From positions 27,158,001-27,222,000 of the forward strand of contig OX485803.1 in the NCBI GenBank assembly GCA_950295325.1: a stretch of DNA of 64,000 nucleotides, read 5' to 3'. The translations under genes were made by a program, and so were the position numbers. This document shows positions 12,048-23,411 of the stretch, piece after piece (position 1 is the stretch's first letter; each line of letters begins with the position of its first letter). Source of the DNA: Polytrichum commune. Taxonomy: Eukaryota > Streptophyta > Polytrichopsida > Polytrichales > Polytrichaceae. The notes beneath the pieces are model-generated. The model was not told where the DNA came from. It saw only the letters and a program-made list of their open reading frames with translations, and made no database searches.

Positions 12048-12157
12048 GGGTGGGTTTCCATGTAGACCATATTTTACTGGAAATGTAGATTTTATTTGGT
12101 GGCATCTACATTTTCACTAGAACATGATGGGTAAGTAACCTACATGGAAATTCACCC
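12048..12157. mobile_element. Tourist-like MITE (TAA-flanked)
   Basis: The inverted ends GGGTGGGTTTCCATGTAG and CTACATGGAAATTCACCC are flanked on both sides by TAA (12,045-12,047 and 12,158-12,160). A TWA target duplication with a G-rich terminus is the mark of PIF/Harbinger-derived Tourist elements. It is 110 bp, non-coding. A longer relative lies at 16,342-16,627. Confidence 0.85.
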
Positions 12158-12324
12158 TAAGCATGGTATGCAAGGTAAAGTCGATTGCAGCCGGTCTGTG
12201 GAAAATAACCTAAACAACCACCTCGGGAGGGGAAATCAAGAAACAATGTCCATTTGAGGCATTTCAAATGACTTTGACTATACTACTTCGGGGTCTTTGA
12301 AGTTGATTCCAATGTCAAATCAAC

Positions 12325-12695
12325 TAAGGTGGGCGGGCCTAATTCAATTCATGATCGTAAACAAACACCTATAATTTGAGTGGAGTATGGTTGGGTATGA
12401 ATCTAAGAATGGACATAAAAAAGGCTTGTTTTGAAAAGAGGTTGGACTACGGGTTCAAAATTTGTCAATCAACCCAGACACAATAGTCAACATGGGGGGG
12501 GGAACCTATATATTAACTTGAAGAATCTTCACTTTGAAAATGAAGAGGATTTGTGTACAAGCTCCAAAATTTATGAAGAAAGTGACTGCAAGCATGATTC
12601 ACATTCCGCCGATCATCTCTCACTACTCGCATGTTTAATATCCTATGAGAAGTGGGTGCGGAGAGAAAAAGATTTGTTAAAGCCCACTTGCCTTA
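12325..12695 (+). mobile_element. MITE family B, copy 1
   Basis: Begins TAAGGTGGGCGGGCCTAA and ends near AAAGCCCACTTGCCTTA, inverted ends of the family whose best form is AGGTAGATGGGTCTTAA. Length about 371 bp. Interior words shared with other copies: GGGTATGAATCTAAGAATGGAC, AATAGTCAACAT then a G tract (about 12,494), CTTTGAAAATGA, and CATGTTTAATATCCTATGAG. The ends are compatible with a TA target site, as in Tc1/mariner-derived MITEs, but this is not certain. Not coding, although a 101-codon frame crosses it by chance. Confidence 0.8.
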
Positions 12696-12755
12696 AACAA
12701 AATAACATCCAAACTGGATTAGGACTTTATGTTTGATGAACAAGAGGTACACTTG

Positions 12756-13127
12756 TAAGATGGATGTTAGTAATTACAATATAGCAATATTTTGGACACC
12801 TCTATTGACCCTATATATTGAGTGGTATGTGGAAAGGTGTGGATCTAGGAATGGACACCAAAAAGACACGTGGGTGAAAAAATTGGACTACATGCTCAAA
12901 ACATGCTAATCATTACAAACTCAAGATTCCACATAAGGGGGGGGGGGGAGGGAGAATGTTCACTTTGATAATGAAAATGCCTTTCAAAGAAGCTCCAAAA
13001 TTTATAAAACAATTGGTAACACGCACAATTTGGATTTGCTAGTCCTCTTGTACCAATTGTGTGCAACATATCTCACTAGAAGTGGGGTGGAGAGAGAAAA
13101 TTATTCAAAATAGACATATCTACCTTA
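12756..13127 (+). mobile_element. MITE family B, copy 2
   Basis: Begins TAAGATGGATG and ends ATATCTACCTTA, about 372 bp, nearly the same length as copy 1, which lies only about 60 bp upstream in the same orientation. Shares the GGATCTAGGAATGGACACC, GATTCCACATAA plus 13-G tract (about 12,938) and GAAGTGGGGTGGAGAGAG segments of the family. Confidence 0.8.
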
Positions 13128-13740
13128 TGAGATGGATCTTGCTCATCCCAATCTTCATAATACATGTTATTCACGGCTAGACTGCGAAGATCGCCAATAA
13201 ATGAGCGATGCGAAAACTCATTGTTCATACTATGTTCTTGGAAAGTTGAATCCGGTGGAGAATGAAGGAAAGATGCTTTTTGGAAACGGGAATTTAATGG
13301 CCTCTTGTTGTGTAGCTCATCACAAGTACTTATTACGCAGGTCTAAGTTTAGCAATAAAAGTTGGGACTCATTTGGATGTTTCTTCATTACTTTGCCTGT
13401 TAATCAAAACACCTCCAAGACGCAACAATTATGGGGGCGGCGGGTGGGCGGGCAGGGTTTTTTTGGGGCATCCTACTTCTTGTTATCATAATATATACTT
13501 GCCTCTTACTAAGTTAGGCCCAAAAAGTTCTATTGACCAAGTAAGACCGTTTGAAAATCCACAGTACCCGAGGAGGACGCACGCGGATGAAAATTCGCAG
13601 TCAAAGCAAAACAATAAAGATCATAAATACAATAATACAAAATAATGCATAAGATAAGTGAGGAATGTTCATAGTGTGTGAGGCGTGGGGCACTGCGCAT
13701 GATCAATGAATGGGCCGAACCGACCGCTACTACACCGCTT
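13128..13740. other. no recognisable gene
   Basis: Contains plus-strand open frames of 96 (13,201-13,491) and 90 (13,373-13,645) codons without any motif I can name. The local T/G-rich and then A-rich composition makes both likely to be chance. No inverted-repeat element seen. Confidence 0.4.
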
Positions 13741-13742
13741 TT

Positions 13743-13948
13743 GTCTAATTAGTGTGGGTTACTATTCGGAGTTATGTGTTGCTATGACTTTTTTTTACCG
13801 ACATTATCGTTTTTGTACCAATTAAGTCATATCATATCATTCGGTGTGCATACTAACTACTCATGTTATTTGGGTTAGAACTGATACTCTCAATAAAATG
13901 TTATAGCAATCCGTAACTCCAAATGATGGTCCACACTAATTAGACAAA
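13743..13948. mobile_element. small TIR element
   Basis: Left end TGTCTAATTAGTGTGGGTTA and right end (reverse complement TGTCTAATTAGTGTGGACCA) match over roughly 45 bp with a few differences, through the word GGAGTTA. About 205 bp, non-coding. No target duplication could be defined. Confidence 0.75.
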
Positions 13949-13968
13949 CACGTGTCGTTGCGTATGAA

Positions 13969-14143
13969 GGGGTTGAGTGTGAGGAATAACTGGTTGAGGT
14001 TGAAGCTTCATGAAAATTATTGATTGCTTTAGAGGAATCTATGGTTAGCACTTCAAAACCGAAAGATCACAACGTGTAACCGGTTGGAGTTGGAAACTCT
14101 AGGATTTTGAACCGATTGTGTCCAAGAATCTCCCCGGACAGTG
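13969..14143 (+). mobile_element. hAT-like MITE, CCGGTT family, 5'-truncated
   Basis: Matches the CCGGTT family (complete copies of 227 bp at 39,980-40,206 and 42,004-42,230) from the GGTTGAGTGTGAGGAATAAC segment to the end AATCTCCCCGGACAGTG. The expected left terminus is missing, so no target duplication is visible. Confidence 0.7.
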
Positions 14144-14151
14144 CACATATG

Positions 14152-14520
14152 TTTCATGCTTTGGGCTAGATTACATCTTCATTCGGTTGGGCATTGCCCC
14201 TCCCACGCCTCCTTCACTACCCAGTCTTCTTGCCTGCACCCGCATGGGAACTCTTCCTCGTTGGGAACCAATGTGACAACACTCAGTCACTTCAGCCATT
14301 AACCTCCTTTGGCATGCGAAAGAACTCAATCAATTAACTTTGGAATAATGAAAGTGATATCAATTTGAATATGTGTAATTGTGACCGGATATCATCACAT
14401 TAATTCCCCAAGAGGAGTTCCCACGCAGGTGCGGACATGAAGACCGGGCAGTGAAGGAAGTGTGGAAGGGGCGGGCCCCAGCCGAATGAAGATGTGATCT
14501 AGCCCAGAGCTATGTTCATG
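14152..14520. mobile_element. fold-back element with arms of about 100 bp
   Basis: The left arm (14,152-14,260: GGGCTAGATTACATCTTCAT ...) and the right arm (about 14,405-14,520) are inverted repeats of roughly 85% identity over about 100 bp, including GAACTC/GAGTTC and the GCAC..GCGTGGG region. About 140 bp separate them. Long arms are typical of fold-back or Mutator-like MITEs; I could not identify a clean target duplication. Confidence 0.8.
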
Positions 14521-14539
14521 TAGATATGGGGAAAGATGG

Positions 14540-15545
14540 ACACACTAAACATAGCCTCCAACAGATAGAAAAGTAAATAGTGAAAACATCAATGTGATAT
14601 GTAGATAGAATGCTTAAGTTAGCACAAAAATGTAACAACCACATCACGTGATCCTAGGTATAAGTGCAATTTACTATAAGTTATGATAAGCTACGGTGCA
14701 GATTCAAGTCCAACTGTTTAGGAATGACTTATGTAAGCAGTCCTCCTCGACTTAATTTGGTCAACTTTCAAATAATTTCCTTTTAGTTCCATATTCCCCC
14801 TTCCCCTGAGGAGGTGGGCACCTTCACGAGGCGACCGGTGATCGAGAGGAGGCGGATATTCTGGTGCCAAAAAAAAAAGTCCCTCTAAAGGACCCGGTTC
14901 CCACAAAACTTGAAGGACCCGGCAGGTCTAGGCAATGATCCACAAAGAAAAAGAAAAAGAAAAGGAAAAAAAAAGGAGAAAAAGAATGCATGTATTAAGG
15001 TACCGGCATGAATGTGAGTTCGTTGGCCTTGTGCTGATCACAATGTTTCCTGATGCAACGTAAAGTATTTTGCCTCCCTTAGCAATGATCCAAACATGAT
15101 TGGTGTTACCACCAGTGTGTATGTTTGACAACTTTTATTTGACGTTCAACTTCAAAACCAAAGCGTCACGTGATGTTTTCAAAAACACAAAATGAGTGTC
15201 AATTGTCATTCACATTTTCTCCTAAAATGTCACCTCAATGTTACATGTCTGGTAGTACGTGTCATTTCAATTTTCAAAGTGTCAATTGACTTGTGGTTTT
15301 CTTCTTCACAAGTCACACTACATGTCAAATTCGAAATTGTGCTTGTCAACTGACGTGCAATTTATATTTGTGCAAGTTTTTGCGTGCCAAATGTCAAGAA
15401 CTTGCAAACACTTTGTCAAAAATACACATTGGGTACCACCAAGAGCCTCCACTACTGCATAATTCCTTGCACTGGAGGAACATTATTCTCGGGTGGGTTT
15501 GTTTGTTTTGACTAATCAACTATGGAGACACAAGGCCAAAATAAG
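14540..15545. other. anonymous; GC-rich patch and GAAAAA-rich tract
   Basis: 14,800-14,935 is richer in G+C than its surroundings (words such as GGCGACCGGTGATCGAG) and ends in an A tract. 14,944-14,986 is a purine tract (GAAAAA units). 15,130-15,430 has many TGTCAA/TTGAC words, some paired as GTCAATTGAC and GTCAACTGAC. No gene recognised. Confidence 0.5.
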
Positions 15546-15552
15546 GTTTTTA

Positions 15553-15710
15553 GGGTGAGTTTCCATGTAGGTTGCTTGCACACTAGATTCTAGATAATAG
15601 TGGGTTGGAGGTGGTTGCATGTAGTTAAGCACAAGCCGCCATCCAACCACATTTTTGCAGTCCACTCAAATGTGAAGGGCATTGGACATGGATTGCTAGA
15701 CTTCCATGTG
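15553..15710. mobile_element. Tourist-like MITE, damaged copy
   Basis: TTA then GGGTGAGTTTCCATGTAGG at 15,550 matches the left end of the Tourist-like elements at 12,048 and 16,342. The segment TAGATAATAGTGGGTTGGAGG (15,593-15,613) reappears inverted inside the 16,342 copy. The matching right end is not recognisable. Confidence 0.55.
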
Positions 15711-15865
15711 TCCACTAAAGAATTTTTAACCTACAAGTGTCGATCGTCCAAGAATTAAGATTGGGTTAAAGATTCAAGAGAACTAATGATGGTTTAGAAC
15801 TTCATTCTTGGTAACCGGGAGGAGGAGGTTAGTAGGTGGGCCTGGATTTGAGAAGATGGGAGTAG

Positions 15866-16237
15866 CCACACTAAACATGTTATTTAGTATCACCAATTCT
15901 AATTGTCTAGCTCAATACTAATTGTAAACCGTGGTGTAGTGTCACCGACACTAAATGTTAACCCAATATTCTTTGTCATTCTTTGTAAAAAGAAAATTGG
16001 ACGAGTATATGTTGCTATTACAGTCACTTACCTGTTGATTTTTCATGCGAATTTCAATCATCCATGACAATATTTCATCACAAGTTGCTGACAAAAGAAG
16101 GTAGGGTTTTGGCCAATGGATGACCTCATCCATCATCCATGACGATATTTGTTCACTTATTCATAAGAAGTGTCATCCAAAAAGTTGCCATAGTGACATT
16201 AAACACCATATGACACTAAGTATCATGTTCAGTGTAG
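15866..16237. mobile_element. MITE, CACTAAAT family, copy 2
   Basis: Same family and orientation as 11,583-11,939; interior alignment runs the whole length (AACCCAATATTCTTTGTCAT, TTGGCCAATGGATGA, ATCCATGAC). Ends CACACTAAACATGTTATTTA and its inverted partner (reverse complement ACACTGAACATGATACTTAG). A separate palindromic end follows at 16,260-16,299. No open frame of interest. Confidence 0.8.
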
Positions 16238-16341
16238 TTATAGTATTGCGTAATTACAAATAGTGAGTGACACTAAATATGATATGTAGTGTAGTTTGGA
16301 GTCGTGTTATCTTGGCCCATTGTACTTATGCATATAAATAA

Positions 16342-16627
16342 GGGTAGGTTTCTATATAGGCCACATGCCCATCATATTCTAGCGGGAACAAGGGCAAATG
16401 TAGATGGGATATGATGGGGTGGTGTTCCTATGTGTCAACAAACTATTTCTATTCAAGTGTTTAGTGGGCGCATGGAAATCTAGCTGCTGAAGGCTATGGC
16501 TCTCCATAATCCAGTAGGCCACTAAAACATGGTTGCTTGCTTGCTTATGTTTATCTACAAGAGAACACCTCCAACCCACTATTATCTAGAATCCAGTGGG
16601 CGAGCGGCTTACACTGGAACTCACACT
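16342..16627. mobile_element. Tourist-like MITE, long copy
   Basis: Left end GGGTAGGTTTCTATATAGGC preceded by TAA (16,339-16,341); right end (reverse complement AGTGTGAGTTCCAGTGTAAG) followed by TAA (16,628-16,630). 286 bp, non-coding. Same terminal pattern as the 110-bp element at 12,048. Confidence 0.7.
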
Positions 16628-16639
16628 TAATATCTTACA

Positions 16640-19600
16640 CCACCCCAACCCCTTGACTTCATGCAATTGTATGCCCCCGTGCCCCTACGTACCCAACCTA
16701 CGCATGTATGCTCATGACCTCTCATGACTTATTAGCATGCCCCCATGGCCTCTTATGTTTTTGGAAATGTCTCATTTGAAGAGTGGCGAACCACAAGGAG
16801 TAGTGGGGAATGGTGGGGCGACAACCACTACCACCACCATGTCTTCTGTTATATGTAAATTGGGTATGACCTCCATGCTTTACACGGTTTTGCATTGTAT
16901 CAATCATTGATATCTATCCATGCTTTGATGGGATTGAGCCATGTGTGTCGAGAGTAGACATTCATAAATGAAATTCAAATTGAAAGTTGTACAATGTTAG
17001 GTATCACGCTGTTATATTCATGAATATCTATCTCGAAGTGTTGGGCCCGCAAAGTAGGCTCAACATTTTGTATAATGTTATGAAAGGCTAGCCAATACCA
17101 ATGAATCAAGCAACAAGAAGACCCACCAACTTGGAATGAAGGCGGAGCATTTCAAGCGTGCCGGATTGCCACGTAAGAGGCTAACAATCACGAGCCGAAG
17201 TAGCCACCAACCAAGGACAACCATCAAACCACCGAGCAAAGAATACCCATCACCAAAACTACTCATGCATTAGAGGATGGTGCAATGACATTTGATGATT
17301 GTTGGCAAAAGGAGGGGGGGGGGGGTTACTAGAGATCCCAAGAAAACCATGGAAAAACCTCCTACTTGATCCTAAACTCGAGCACATGCCAATCGTCTGA
17401 TTCTCAACTCACATGAAGTTTGGGAGAACCATGTGAGACAATGTTCTCCCTCGAAACTTCTCTTCAATATGTATTTTTTTGGCACAAGCTCAACCATTCA
17501 CAAATAAAGAAACAAAACAAAACATATTTAATACACATAATACATATAATAACATATAATACATATATAATAATTGAATTGGTCAATGGCGAGTAGAATC
17601 CACTTTAAATTTTAAAATTACTTGTGGTTAACTTATGCAATATAATATTACGCTCTGAATGATTACATGAGAACACATGAGACAATGGTTAATAGATGTA
17701 GAGATGAAGACATGGTTTGTTAAGTGTTTTGGTTGTTTGTGATCATCCCCCTCCCCTCAAACACACACAAAAAAGCCACTATGTTTCTCACTATGGTCTA
17801 TAGAGTAGAGGAGATATCAATAAATCCATAACGGGAATGAATATAATTTACAAGCCACTAGGGTCAAAAGGCCCACGTTGATGGGAGGGGTAGGCTCACA
17901 TATTCTAATTAATCATAACAAAAGAAAACAATTTATAATGAAAGAATATTTTTGAAGGTTGAGAGCCAAATCAGAGAAGGTGAGAAAATTTGGACACTTC
18001 TCTACAATGTATGTTCATTTCATACATCAAAAGAGCATAAGTTTTTGTCAAACTCTTGCTGCTACAAACAAATTGCAAAAAGGATGGCTCAATTGGTTCA
18101 TGTTTTTTTTTTTAAAAACCTACTGATATAGAGAAGTAATGTTAGTGGACCTTAAAATTTCAAAACAAGTGACAAAGGCCTTGAAATACTAATATTTGTC
18201 GCACTTATGTTGGTCACTCGTTTCTTAGGAACGTAGAAATTCAAGGTTGGGGGCTCAACTCACATAATGAGAGTATATTTACTTCCGGTGGATGCTCAAT
18301 TATGGTTTGCTTGATCAACCAAAACACTAACACAAAAAATACATTAGCATGCTGCAAAATCCTCTTCTTTGAAAATTCTTCACACCCACTTTCCTCGAGT
18401 GCTTCAAACATGAGACACCAAAAATGGCAGTCTTGAACACATGTTATTGATCAAACACCAATTGAACTGCAAGATTGCAATTCTAGGTACTAAATACAAG
18501 TTTAATTCAATGAATACAATTATAATGAATTAATGGCCATCCACAACAAACAAACACATGCTTACCATTGTGAATCATCACAAACCCAACAAATCCTTAA
18601 GTAAAAACCACTTCTACTCCCCACATCCACTCTAGGCCACCCAATTGTGCAATTCCTATCCCTCTTGAGGCCAACCCAAATGCTCCAAGCATGTGTGAAG
18701 ACAAAACTTACAAGGATAACCCATTGACTAAAAGGATAACCCTGTGTAGGTTGTGCATGCTCAAAGGTGGTGTTTAAACATGATTGAAGAGCAACCTATT
18801 TCAGTTCAAGACACACTTGTTTTAGCACCTCTTTGCCAAAATAAGTTTGATCTTCAATATCATAGAATGTTCTCATTAATTCCTTCACGGTGCCTTCGAG
18901 CATGCACCAAAGCTAATTGAACATGGAAGGTGTTGAATGCAAAACACCCAACTCATGGCCAAAAGGAATGCAATTTCTTGGGCTTCCTTCTGACCTTGAG
19001 AATTACAAATATCAATTAATCTTGGAGTGTGAATGACAACAACTACACCCACAACAACTAGGAACTATGGATATTTGTGCAAACACTCACAAACCAAAGA
19101 TTCATCCCAATATTGTAGAAGTCCTAATAAGGTAGATGGGTCTTAAGTGGCTGACTTTCTTAATTAGTCCCCAAGGTTTGATTGGTTTGTGGTTTGGTGA
19201 GGATCAAAGAGCAAACATATAATAAAGACCCATTTTAAAAGAGATTGGATTACATCTTCAAATATTAATAAATACTCTACACTTAATAATGAACACAATT
19301 GGGAGGATTTGTGTATCTAGTTAAAAAAACCAGTAAACATGCACTTCTAATAACCCTAATTAAATCATGGGAGATCCAACTTTCAATCCGGTTTTTGTAG
19401 ATGTTTCATCATAGATTTGCCAATGTAGCATGGGTTTTGCTGTATAAATCTAATTGCTAGCAGTTGGAGAACATGGAAAATGAACCAAATAACACCCACA
19501 TACCTTAGATCCAAACAACACAAATGCAACACATATGGCACTCACAAGAAATACCCACAAAATATTGGTAATTTGTAGTATAAAATCTCACCTTCAAGCA

Positions 19601-19900
19601 AAGAATTGACATAAATAATTCATGTCATGTTGTCACGTGATGCATCTTCAAAGGTTGCCAATTTCCTTTCATAGCATAATTCAACATGTTGTATATCTTG
19701 CCTCCTATTGAAGTATGTAGTTCCTTCATAGGTGATAAGTTGCGCTCCAACCCCAAAACCCTTTCCTCTTCAAACCCTTAATACCCACTTTCCTTGTGTA
19801 CCCCAAACAATAGACATCAAAATGGCAAGATTGAAAATAATTTAACAAACACCAATTACAAGGCATACACTTGAGTAATTTTTAGGTCTACCAAGTAGTT
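16640..19900. other. anonymous AT-rich DNA
   Basis: No gene recognised. Contains a 13-G tract at about 17,317-17,329, an ATA/TAT-rich stretch near 17,525-17,575, and a family B MITE left end (TAAGGTAGATGGGTCTTAAG, about 19,131) without its right half. A degenerate direct repeat pairs about 18,358-18,490 with about 19,765-19,880 (CCTCTTC...ACCCACTTTCCT...GACA(C/T)CAAAAATGGCA...AACACCAATT). Confidence 0.5.
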
Positions 19901-19913
19901 GAACCCTCTGCTA

Positions 19914-20159
19914 GGCTGGGGATTTGTGGCACTCAAGTAAAATCATCCATCCAAGATATCGTGGATGAAGTGGCTCCAATAAAAAAAGCCCCCCTACGGG
20001 GTTGAGGGCCGATTCATTCGAATGTGACATCACTAGACTAATTCGGGGCCTTTGACTCTATTTCCGGAATCAAATTTCCCAAAAATAGCCATTTAGATGA
20101 TTCCAATGTTTTTTTCATCCGCACGGATGATTTTACTTGAGTGCCACGAATCCCCGGCC
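19914..20159. mobile_element. Mutator-like MITE with 9-bp target duplication
   Basis: A perfect direct repeat CCTCTGCTA flanks the element (19,905-19,913 and 20,160-20,168). Terminal inverted repeats of about 35 bp start GGCTGGGGATTTGTGGCACT on the left and, read inverted, GGCCGGGGATTCGTGGCACT on the right, running on to ATCATCC with only two differences. A 9-bp duplication with long TIRs is typical of Mutator-like elements. 246 bp; no transposase. Confidence 0.9.
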
Positions 20160-20394
20160 CCTCTGCTACCATTTATACCATGTACGATGATATTGTTTAT
20201 GTGAATGGCCTTGCATTGTCTTGGTGTCGATGGTAATCCCCTTGTTTGATGGTTCAGAGTTTGACTCAATTGCAATTGTATATCGACACCTAAACCCACA
20301 TTGCAAAACATGCAACAAGGCTTCCCATGAGGTTTTCAACACTTTCTAGCACAAAGAAAGCTTGTTAAAAGCTTAGTAACTGCCATACCATCTA

Positions 20395-20878
20395 AAAATG
20401 CATTGGTACAACAAACAAAAATGAAAAACACATACAAAATGTATGCAAGAAATTGACCCCTAATTGTATTCCTCGGCAATCATCAAATGGTCACCAATTT
20501 CTTTCATATAGTTATTGTGTTCCCTATTGAAACAAATATGCTTGAAGACTTTTGATAGGTGATGTGATTCAAGAGGGTTGGTAAAAGAAAGAGAAAAAAA
20601 AGAAAAAAAGAAATGAGAATTTTGGGTGAGCATCATTCATCGTTCGGGCTTTGTCATGCCATGTATATATACATCACTACACATAACACACAATGTGGGA
20701 AACAATCCAAACAAAGAACAAAAAATAAATAAGAAAAGTATGCAAGTAATTCACTCTTGACTGTATCCACTTAGCACCCATCAAAGGTTTAGCAATTGCT
20801 TTCACATAGGATTCTCTACAAATCTTGAAGCATTTTGAGAGGCAATGTGATACATGGGGATTGGAAGAAACAAATTAA

Positions 20879-20909
<31 letters not shown>

Positions 20910-21190
20910 AGAGAGAAAACCTAGGGCTAGGATCATTCATCCTCATGTCATCACGTGGGGAACAATCTAAACAACTTAGAGCAAATAATACATACAAAAA
21001 CTACGCAAGAAATTCAAAGTCTAATTTGATTCCCCAACATCCATCAAGGGGTCACCAATTGCTTCCACATAGGTTTTCTTCACATAAACAAATATGCCCT
21101 TCATACGTGAAATTTGTGATAGATGACTGGAAAAACAAATCAAACAAAACAAAATCAAAAAACAAAATCAAATGATAGGAATGAAGAGAG
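20395..21190. repeat. three degenerate tandem units of about 270-290 bp
   Basis: Units start near 20,395, 20,695 and 20,950. Shared words in the same order: GGGAACAATC(C/T)AAACAA, TACAAAAA..TGCAAGAAATTCA, CATCAAAGG...CACCAATTGCTTTCACATAG, GAGAGGTGATGTGAT, GGATTGGAAGAAACAAAT. The second unit ends with a (CA)n(GA)n microsatellite. No conserved coding content. Confidence 0.75.
20880..20917. repeat. (CA)n(GA)n microsatellite
   Basis: About 13 CA repeats are followed by about 5 GA repeats inside the tandem array. Confidence 0.95.
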
Positions 21191-22374
21191 TATGAAAAGA
21201 AATGATGGCTTGGGTTGTGTTTCAACGTCCATGTACGACAATCTTGTCAAAGATTGTGGGAGGAAGGTGCAAAGCATTGCAACATAGTAAGGAAGTTGCG
21301 TGGAAATGCAAACATGGGCTCTTGCATCGACGGCCAGGGAGGAAAAAGGGCATCCTTGGACGACCCTTACAAGTCAGGGTCACATGGTCATGCTACATAA
21401 CGTTATTCATGTAGTGCCATGAGAGCCTTCCCTTTTATGAAATAATTTTAGTCCAATATTATTTTTAAAAAAACATATAGATAAATTGGAAACTATAACA
21501 CATTTAGATTATTAAAAAATAGAGTTGATAAAACATGACCAAGATAAACGGAATGGCTTGAAAACCTTGGAACTGAACCATGTTGCAACTGGCCTAATCT
21601 AGGGCGATAGTAAAGGGTTAATTCAACACAACATATGAAACAATTGAGTCTAGGCTCAAAGACACATTTCCGAGCCCCGATCATTTTGGCAAAGAAAAAT
21701 AGAGTTTGTTGGCATCAATGAAGCTTTCACCAATATCTTCAAGCATCTTGTTGGCCAAGCACTTCCATGTCGAGGGGGATGCAATATATCATAAGGTGTA
21801 TTTGCCTTGTTGTCCAAAGTGCAGTTTGAATTGTGGGCATCCTTGCACTTACCCATCTTGAATGCACAAGTGGACTCAGTGAATTGTGCATTTTTAGATT
21901 GTAGAAAAGCAAAAAGTAGATCCCAAAAATATAAAAATGTTGAGCAAGTTTTGAATATTAAGAATATGTCACCGTGATTTTTTTTGGGTGAAATACGACA
22001 ATATTGGGTCTACACCAACATGTTTATGCAAAACTCTTAAATTATTCTCAAATGAAATTAAGTCACTTTATGGGTTTGGAATAGAGAGGTAGTATAGTCT
22101 CCCTCTTCAAACTTCAACATTCCCTTACAATTGTGTTAGCTGCCGAGTTTTGTTTTCTTGGAAAACTTAACGCAAAAACTTCCATGTGGTACGTTCAAGG
22201 GCTCCAATTTTTTTTCCTGCCATCTAGTGGATTTGCCAACACTCGAAAGTCTGCCCCATATCATAAAAATATGTCTTACCAATGTGGGAAAGTTTGAGAA
22301 AGGACATGCACATCAATATGGTTAAGGTTCAAGTGCCTAAATTGATTACTCATCTTAATTGAACATTTTTTTTT
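21191..22374. other. no recognisable gene
   Basis: Mixed AT-rich DNA with short open frames on both strands, none longer than about 70 codons and none with a known motif. No repeat structure that I can support. Confidence 0.5.
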
Positions 22375-22375
22375 G

Positions 22376-22505
22376 AGTGGTGTTTGATTAGGTGTGGCTC
22401 TAGGAACGGATACCCAAAAACATGTGTCTAAAAGAAATTGAAGTGCATGCTCAAAACATGATCACGAGTCTAGGCTCAATAGTCAACATAAGGGTGTAAG
22501 CAAAC
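22376..22505 (+). mobile_element. MITE family B, left half only
   Basis: GAGTGGTGTTTGATTAGGTG, CTAGGAACGGATACCC, and AATAGTCAACATAAGGGTG match the left half of family B elements. The corresponding right half is not adjacent; a right half in the same orientation lies at 24,741-24,975, so one element may have been split by about 2.2 kb of later sequence. Confidence 0.6.
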
Positions 22506-22751
22506 TATAGTGTCCTTATTTTGACATTACATTACATCACTTGACCATAGGATAAAGACAAAAGACGATCCTTTGTCCTCCCTTAAGCTCTATGTTATAC
22601 CCCAAAGGCATTCCTAGTCTTATCCATCTTTATCCATAGTATCTAGGAGATACTTTTAGAAGTCTCAAGTATTACTAAATATTAAGTGAAGCCTCCTTAT
22701 CTATATACATAGATCACTTCACCATATGATTTTTTCTTATCTTATGGCTCA

Positions 22752-23185
22752 ATGCAACCCTCTAGTTGGAATTGAATTCCAACTTGATGCATTCATCTAC
22801 TATTCTAGTTGGAATATCCTAATTCCAACTTGATTCATTCATCCATTCTTCTAGTTGGAACCGTCTAATTCCAACTTGATTCATTATTCAATGAGAGTTG
22901 TCTAGCTCCAATGTATAACATCCATCCGTTGGGAGTTGTTTAACTTTGATTCATATCCTCTAGTTGGAGTAGTATAACTCCAACACAAGGATCTTCTAGA
23001 GGGAGGTGTCTAGGTCCCAATTGGAGTTGTCTAACTCCAACGTAAAGACCTTCAATCGGGAGACTTTTAACTCCCATACACACTTCCTTCATGGGTTGTC
23101 TAGCCCTTGTGTGCCATTCTTTCTTGGGTTGTTTGACACAAATTTTTTCTTTGGAGTTTTCTCACTCCAAACACCATTTGCTCAC
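22752..23185. repeat. tandem array of small hairpin units
   Basis: About nine units of 40-50 bp, each an inverted repeat such as TTGGAATTGAATTCCAA or GTTGGAGTAGTATAACTCCAAC. Typical unit order: CTAGTTGGAAT, a short loop word (TCTAA), ATTCCAACTTGATTCATTCAT. Unit starts at about 22,761, 22,804, 22,850 and 22,893 are clear; later units drift to GGGAG/CTCCC variants, with both arms changing together. Confidence 0.8.
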
Positions 23186-23411
23186 ATGCTAAGTACAGCA
23201 AAGTGTGGTTTAGTCTTTCTTTCTTGCATAATCCAACAATAATTTTTAAAATCCATGTTTATCACAAAAGTCCTAAATAGCTTCATAAATACGTCTTTGC
23301 ATGTGTTCTTACCATTGAAGTTATATTATATCATGCCAAGCATGATTCCAAGTACTCACCTTTTAGATAAAAGTATTCTCCTACATCTACTCTACACCAT
23401 GATGATGTCAA

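Noticed and set aside
12325-13127. 101-codon frame at 12,431-12,736 as a gene
   Set aside because: It lies almost wholly inside a family B MITE whose other copies do not keep the frame.
15130-15430. Cluster of W-box-like TTGAC motifs as a promoter
   Set aside because: No gene follows on either strand; the words occur as repeats of TGTCAA in anonymous DNA.
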